A stretch of 64,000 nucleotides of DNA from Phaseolus vulgaris (Eukaryota; Streptophyta; Magnoliopsida; Fabales; Fabaceae), in contig NC_023751.2 in assembly GCF_000499845.2 (NCBI RefSeq), forward strand, positions 37,623,309 to 37,687,308, in the 5' to 3' direction. Position 1 is the stretch's first letter, and each line of letters starts with the position of its first letter. Positions 61,701 through 64,000 of the stretch are shown here, piece by piece. Made by a program: the position numbers and the translations under genes. Below the pieces are notes generated by a model. The model was not told the origin of the DNA. It saw nothing but the letters and a program-made list of their open reading frames with translations, and ran no database searches.

Positions 61701-62372
61701 GATCATGATTTAAAGAAGAAAAAAAAATTGAAGAACACATACAGCTCAGCAGTGAAAATGAACCACTTCCTAAAAGTGTAGGGACATCAGCTGCATTTGG
61801 GGCATTTCCAAGATTCATACCCAGTGATGGGGTGGCTGTATTTAATAACAATTGCTTTAAAAGCTTTACCAGGTGATCCTTTTCAATATGTGGATACCTG
61901 TATAATAATTAATTACAACATCAAAGAAGATATTATAAAGAGTGGAGCATAAAAGGACCAGTATAATAATTAATAATTAATTATAAATCACCAAAAAATC
62001 ATAAAGGAGATGGGATGCATAAAAATACCTCTCCAGTAACATATTGTAATTTAAAGGGAATGATAGACCATCATCATCTTTGTCTCCACTACATGCTCCA
62101 GTCTTTGAATACCACGCATGATACCTTCTAGGCAAAAGTTCATGCTCAAGAAGCTCATTCCAAAATTGTAAATAAGTTTTATGACATGGCCCAGCTGAAA
62201 GAAAGTGCATAATGAGAAAATAAACTTCCCTAAGGTCAATATCCACATCCATGTTATGATTCTGATTTGCCTTGTCATGCTCAGCTTTCTTAGGCATCTT
62301 ACTGGAAAAGGTCAAATGTTTCATATTAATGGAAGGTGCATGGCCAGAAGGAGCATACTTCTGCAAAGCCAT
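43798..62372 (-). CDS. WD40-repeat and bromodomain protein (BRWD/PHIP type)
   Basis: Coding exons (- strand order): 62372-62029, 61897-61743, 61072-60836, 59269-59160, 59056-58979, 58876-58770, 58209-58115, 58037-57922, 57308-57205, 57122-57045, 56901-56823, 56659-56491, 54746-54676, 50148-50068, 49984-49914, 49179-49083, 49000-48941, 47926-47872, 47751-47351, 47258-45405, 45301-44729, 44645-44587, 43993-43798. They total 5190 bp (1729 aa), in phase throughout. The N-terminus (DVDIDLREVYFLIMHFLSAG, LLPRRYHAWY) is the conserved head of the family. WD40 repeats occupy about aa 235-630 (LRGHRNAVYC, GSDDRLVKVW, GHENDVNYVQF). A long charged, serine-rich, basic stretch follows (exons 19-20). A divergent single bromodomain ends the protein (about aa 1640-1729; FINRFPVPISLELVQSRLKN, RTLSSL). 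The family consists of nuclear chromatin-reader scaffolds; the exact plant role is inferred. An acceptor just before the ATG ('ctttacag' on -) implies a 5' UTR intron. Confidence 0.93.
44193..44531. mobile_element. CACTA-type MITE in an intron (339 bp)
   Basis: Ends 'cactactaaaaaattatt' and '...tgattttttgtagtg', with the 3-bp duplication 'aga' on both sides (44190-44192, 44532-44534). It is a shortened relative of the copies at 7132 and 9523. It lies in the penultimate intron position (43994-44586) of the WD40-bromodomain gene, without touching its splice sites. Confidence 0.82.
50480..54200 (+). mobile_element. Decayed Ty1/copia DNA in a large intron, antisense to the host gene
   Basis: This fills most of the 4.5-kb intron 50149-54675. 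At 50710 'atggtgtcaagagc' is a damaged primer-binding site after LTR-like sequence, followed by ATGGCTTCAGAAAAT. RT remnants lie at about 52800-53250 ([11 protein letters not shown]). At 53338 a purine tract 'gagggagagtg' precedes an LTR-like 'tgttagatgtaatgtactta'. RNase H remnants follow at 53560-53960 (DRRS, NPIFHE-like and FVREKM), ending near another LTR-like tail. Order and divergence suggest more than one element. No intact frame. Confidence 0.72.
55280..56180 (+). mobile_element. Copia reverse-transcriptase relic in an intron
   Basis: Across broken frames the RT pattern can be followed: KGYTKI near 55570, a YGLKQ-like segment near 55790, a damaged YVDD region near 55925, and FLTKDLGYLKYFLGVEVAQS followed by GIIIISQRKYVFEIL near 56000-56110. 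It lies in intron 54747-56490 of the minus-strand gene, antisense to it. No LTRs were recognised. Confidence 0.72.
59923..60514 (+). mobile_element. LTR-retrotransposon 3' fragment with LTR
   Basis: An LTR-like block 60306-60514 (209 bp) has perfect 6-bp inverted ends TGTTAC/GTAACA and a TATA-like 'tataaata' near 60320. It is preceded by a purine tract 'ttaggggagt'. The internal part (59923-60295) contains repeated 'cgtctactag'-like phrases and no recognisable protein. It lies in intron 59270-60835 of the minus-strand gene. No second LTR was found. Confidence 0.55.
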
Positions 62373-63476
62373 ATTCCTGTAAAGCACCAGAGGAACAAAT
62401 AAAACACTAATTCTATAAATTGTGTACCTATAGTTGAGAAAAGTAGTGATAATAAAATTAAAGACAATAACGGAGAAAAAAATTAAACAAAAGATAACAA
62501 ACAAAGAATGGCCAATATTCTAATTTTGAATTCATTTATAAAGAAAGAATATAGGATAAAACATTAGTAACACTTTCTTTTGCCTGCTTGTTTCCCATGA
62601 TTCCACTGTCCCAAGAAAAAATAATGATAATTATCACCTTCCATCGTATCATACCTTCACCCCCAAACATATACAAATTTTAATTTTATCTCAAAATTAA
62701 GCAGTGAAGCAAGAGACATGACTAAATAACAACTAAAACCACCAGCCCTGTCTAATACTAACATCCTTAACAACACAGTTGTAACAATCACACAAGGGCT
62801 TCCCAATGCACAAGGCTCCCAAGGGCAGATGAATGCCACCTCACTCCCACAAGCAAAATCCATGAAGTCCAAGTCACAAAGAAAAAAACTTGCAATTGCA
62901 CAAAGGCTTAACCACAATATAGGAATAACATCAGAAAAAAAAAACCGTTTAAATGAAAATATAGCTTATTTATCCTCATCCCCAAGACAGATAACAATGC
63001 CATTCAGAGGAAGGGTTCTGTTGCAGAAGAGAGTAATCTCCATCAGAGACAAAGATTGCCTTTCTGGAAGTGACAAGAGAACAAATAAAATGAAATGCCA
63101 CAAATAAAAATCAAGATCATCACAAAGCACGTAAAGTATGATCCAAATATAAACCAAGTAATCATCTGCTCACAAATTTGTTGATCTGTTAATTGTTACA
63201 AGTTGGGAGGTGTAATGAAATGAGAGAACAGTGAGAATGAGACCACACTACCCTTACAAACATAGAACAGGAGGAAAAAAGATGAAAGTAGGGCAGAGTT
63301 TGAAAGTTTTGACCAAGTCAACAGTAACCACCCCAATACTTTAGTGCTGGTCTAAAAATAATTGGTTGTGCCTGCTTTGCTAAAATTGTCAAAACATCCT
63401 TCACAGTACGTGATCTAGCTATCAAAAAATTATCATTAAGAAATCAACCTCCTTTGAAAGTCAGCACTTTCAATGA
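62373..63476 (-). other. Upstream / 5' UTR region of the WD40-bromodomain gene
   Basis: On - an acceptor lies directly before the ATG at 62372, so untranslated sequence must continue upstream across an intron. Its donor and first exon were not fixed; they could lie near 63000 or beyond the window. No other gene is seen, and the small frames here (62657-63157) are chance or UTR. Confidence 0.45.
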
Positions 63477-63481
63477 AATTG

Positions 63482-63828
63482 TGTTAAAAATCTCACATTA
63501 ACTAAAGGTAAGGCTTAATTACAGTATGTAAGTGGGGTCACCTTACAAGTCAGTTTTGTGAGATTGAGTTAGACTTAAACCTAATTCCAAATATGATATC
63601 AGAGTCTATCCTAGCAAAGTTTGTTAGGCCTATCATGTCACCCGATATCGAACCACCAACAAATATCTTGTCCCACACTCGAGATGTTTAATCCTTAGTG
63701 TGAGAGGTGTGTTAGAAATCTCACATCCACTAAATATAAGGTCAAACTATAATATATAAGTGGAAGCAAACCTTACCTTACAAGTCAATTTTGTAAAATT
63801 GAATTAGGCTTAAATCTACTTCTTAATA
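63482..63828 (+). mobile_element. TRIM element (347 bp) with perfect 5-bp duplication
   Basis: Two direct LTRs, 63482-63593 and 63710-63828, start 'tgtta(a/g)aaatctcacat' and share 'aagtggg'/'aagtgga', 'ccttacaagtca' and 'ttttgt(g/a)a(g/a)attga' blocks. Between them lie a primer-binding site 'tgatatcagagtc' at 63594 and a purine tract 'gtgtgagagg' at 63699-63708. 'aattg' flanks both sides (63477-63481, 63829-63833). With no coding space, this is a terminal-repeat retrotransposon in miniature. The CA end has decayed to TA. Confidence 0.92.
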
Positions 63829-63833
63829 AATTG

Positions 63834-64000
63834 CAGGTGCACTTTTGTAAAAGCCATAAGTAACTCAACAACAGTACAAAGAAGATATTCAAATTCTATA
63901 ATCTTTTTTACTTTCAAAGAGATGAACCAACAAGCACATTCTTCCAATTTGATACTCTGAGCATTCTGGCCATTTTCCACTCCATATCCCTCTTCCTTGC
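63834..64000. other. No recognisable feature
   Basis: Window edge; AT-rich sequence, possibly upstream of the minus-strand gene. Confidence 0.35.

Noticed and set aside
61977..62028. Extension of the first coding exon into 'YFYASHLLYDFLVIYN'
   Set aside because: This is read-through into the intron. A GTATTT donor at 62028 joins ER to YPHIEKDHL of the next exon in frame.

Overview
This is a nuclear window from a flowering plant, most likely a papilionoid legume (bean/cowpea/soybean type). It is AT-rich, has intron-containing genes with GT-AG junctions, plant L1-type LINEs, Ty1/copia elements, CACTA-type MITEs and a small LTR element resembling TRIMs I associate with legumes. The legume assignment is recognition, not a search result. 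No prokaryotic feature, tRNA, rRNA or CRISPR array was seen.

Left part (about 1-38.5 kb): accessory, repeat-laden DNA built on repeated local duplication of one unrecognised gene family. Three intact single-exon ORFs belong to it: a divergent member (3140-4012) and two near-identical members (22519-23286 and 33941-34681). Promoter-side and 3'-side sequence is duplicated with the genes. Into this array have landed LINEs of several ages, including one full-length 5.59-kb copy with a 14-bp target-site duplication (24780-30369). There are also two truncated copia elements joined tail to tail at 14422/14423, several CACTA-type MITEs, a hAT-type element inside a LINE, and a 2.0-kb foldback palindrome (35328-37343). 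Gene fragments that keep introns also lie here: glutamate-cysteine ligase at 6661-6909, enolase at 19513-20086, and an unrecognised two-exon piece at 7992-8400.

Right part (38.6-64 kb): two conserved housekeeping genes in convergent orientation. RPB9, the small zinc-ribbon subunit of RNA polymerase II, lies on + in four exons (38703-40737) encoding 114 aa. On - lies a 23-coding-exon gene (62372 down to 43798) for a WD40-repeat plus C-terminal bromodomain protein of the BRWD/PHIP type. My reconstructed exons sum to 5190 bp, exactly 1730 codons, in frame throughout. Its large introns have collected a MITE and antisense copia relics, and a 347-bp TRIM with a perfect 5-bp target duplication lies about 1.1 kb upstream of its start codon.

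The strongest observations are structural. They are a minimal LINE insertion of only 16 nt bounded by a 16-bp duplication; the foldback with 29-bp terminal subrepeats; the enolase fragment between two oppositely facing LINE tails; a CACTA end with seven 28-bp subterminal repeats near captured gene pieces; and the tandem family of unknown genes, whose divergent member carries a predicted N-myristoylation signal.
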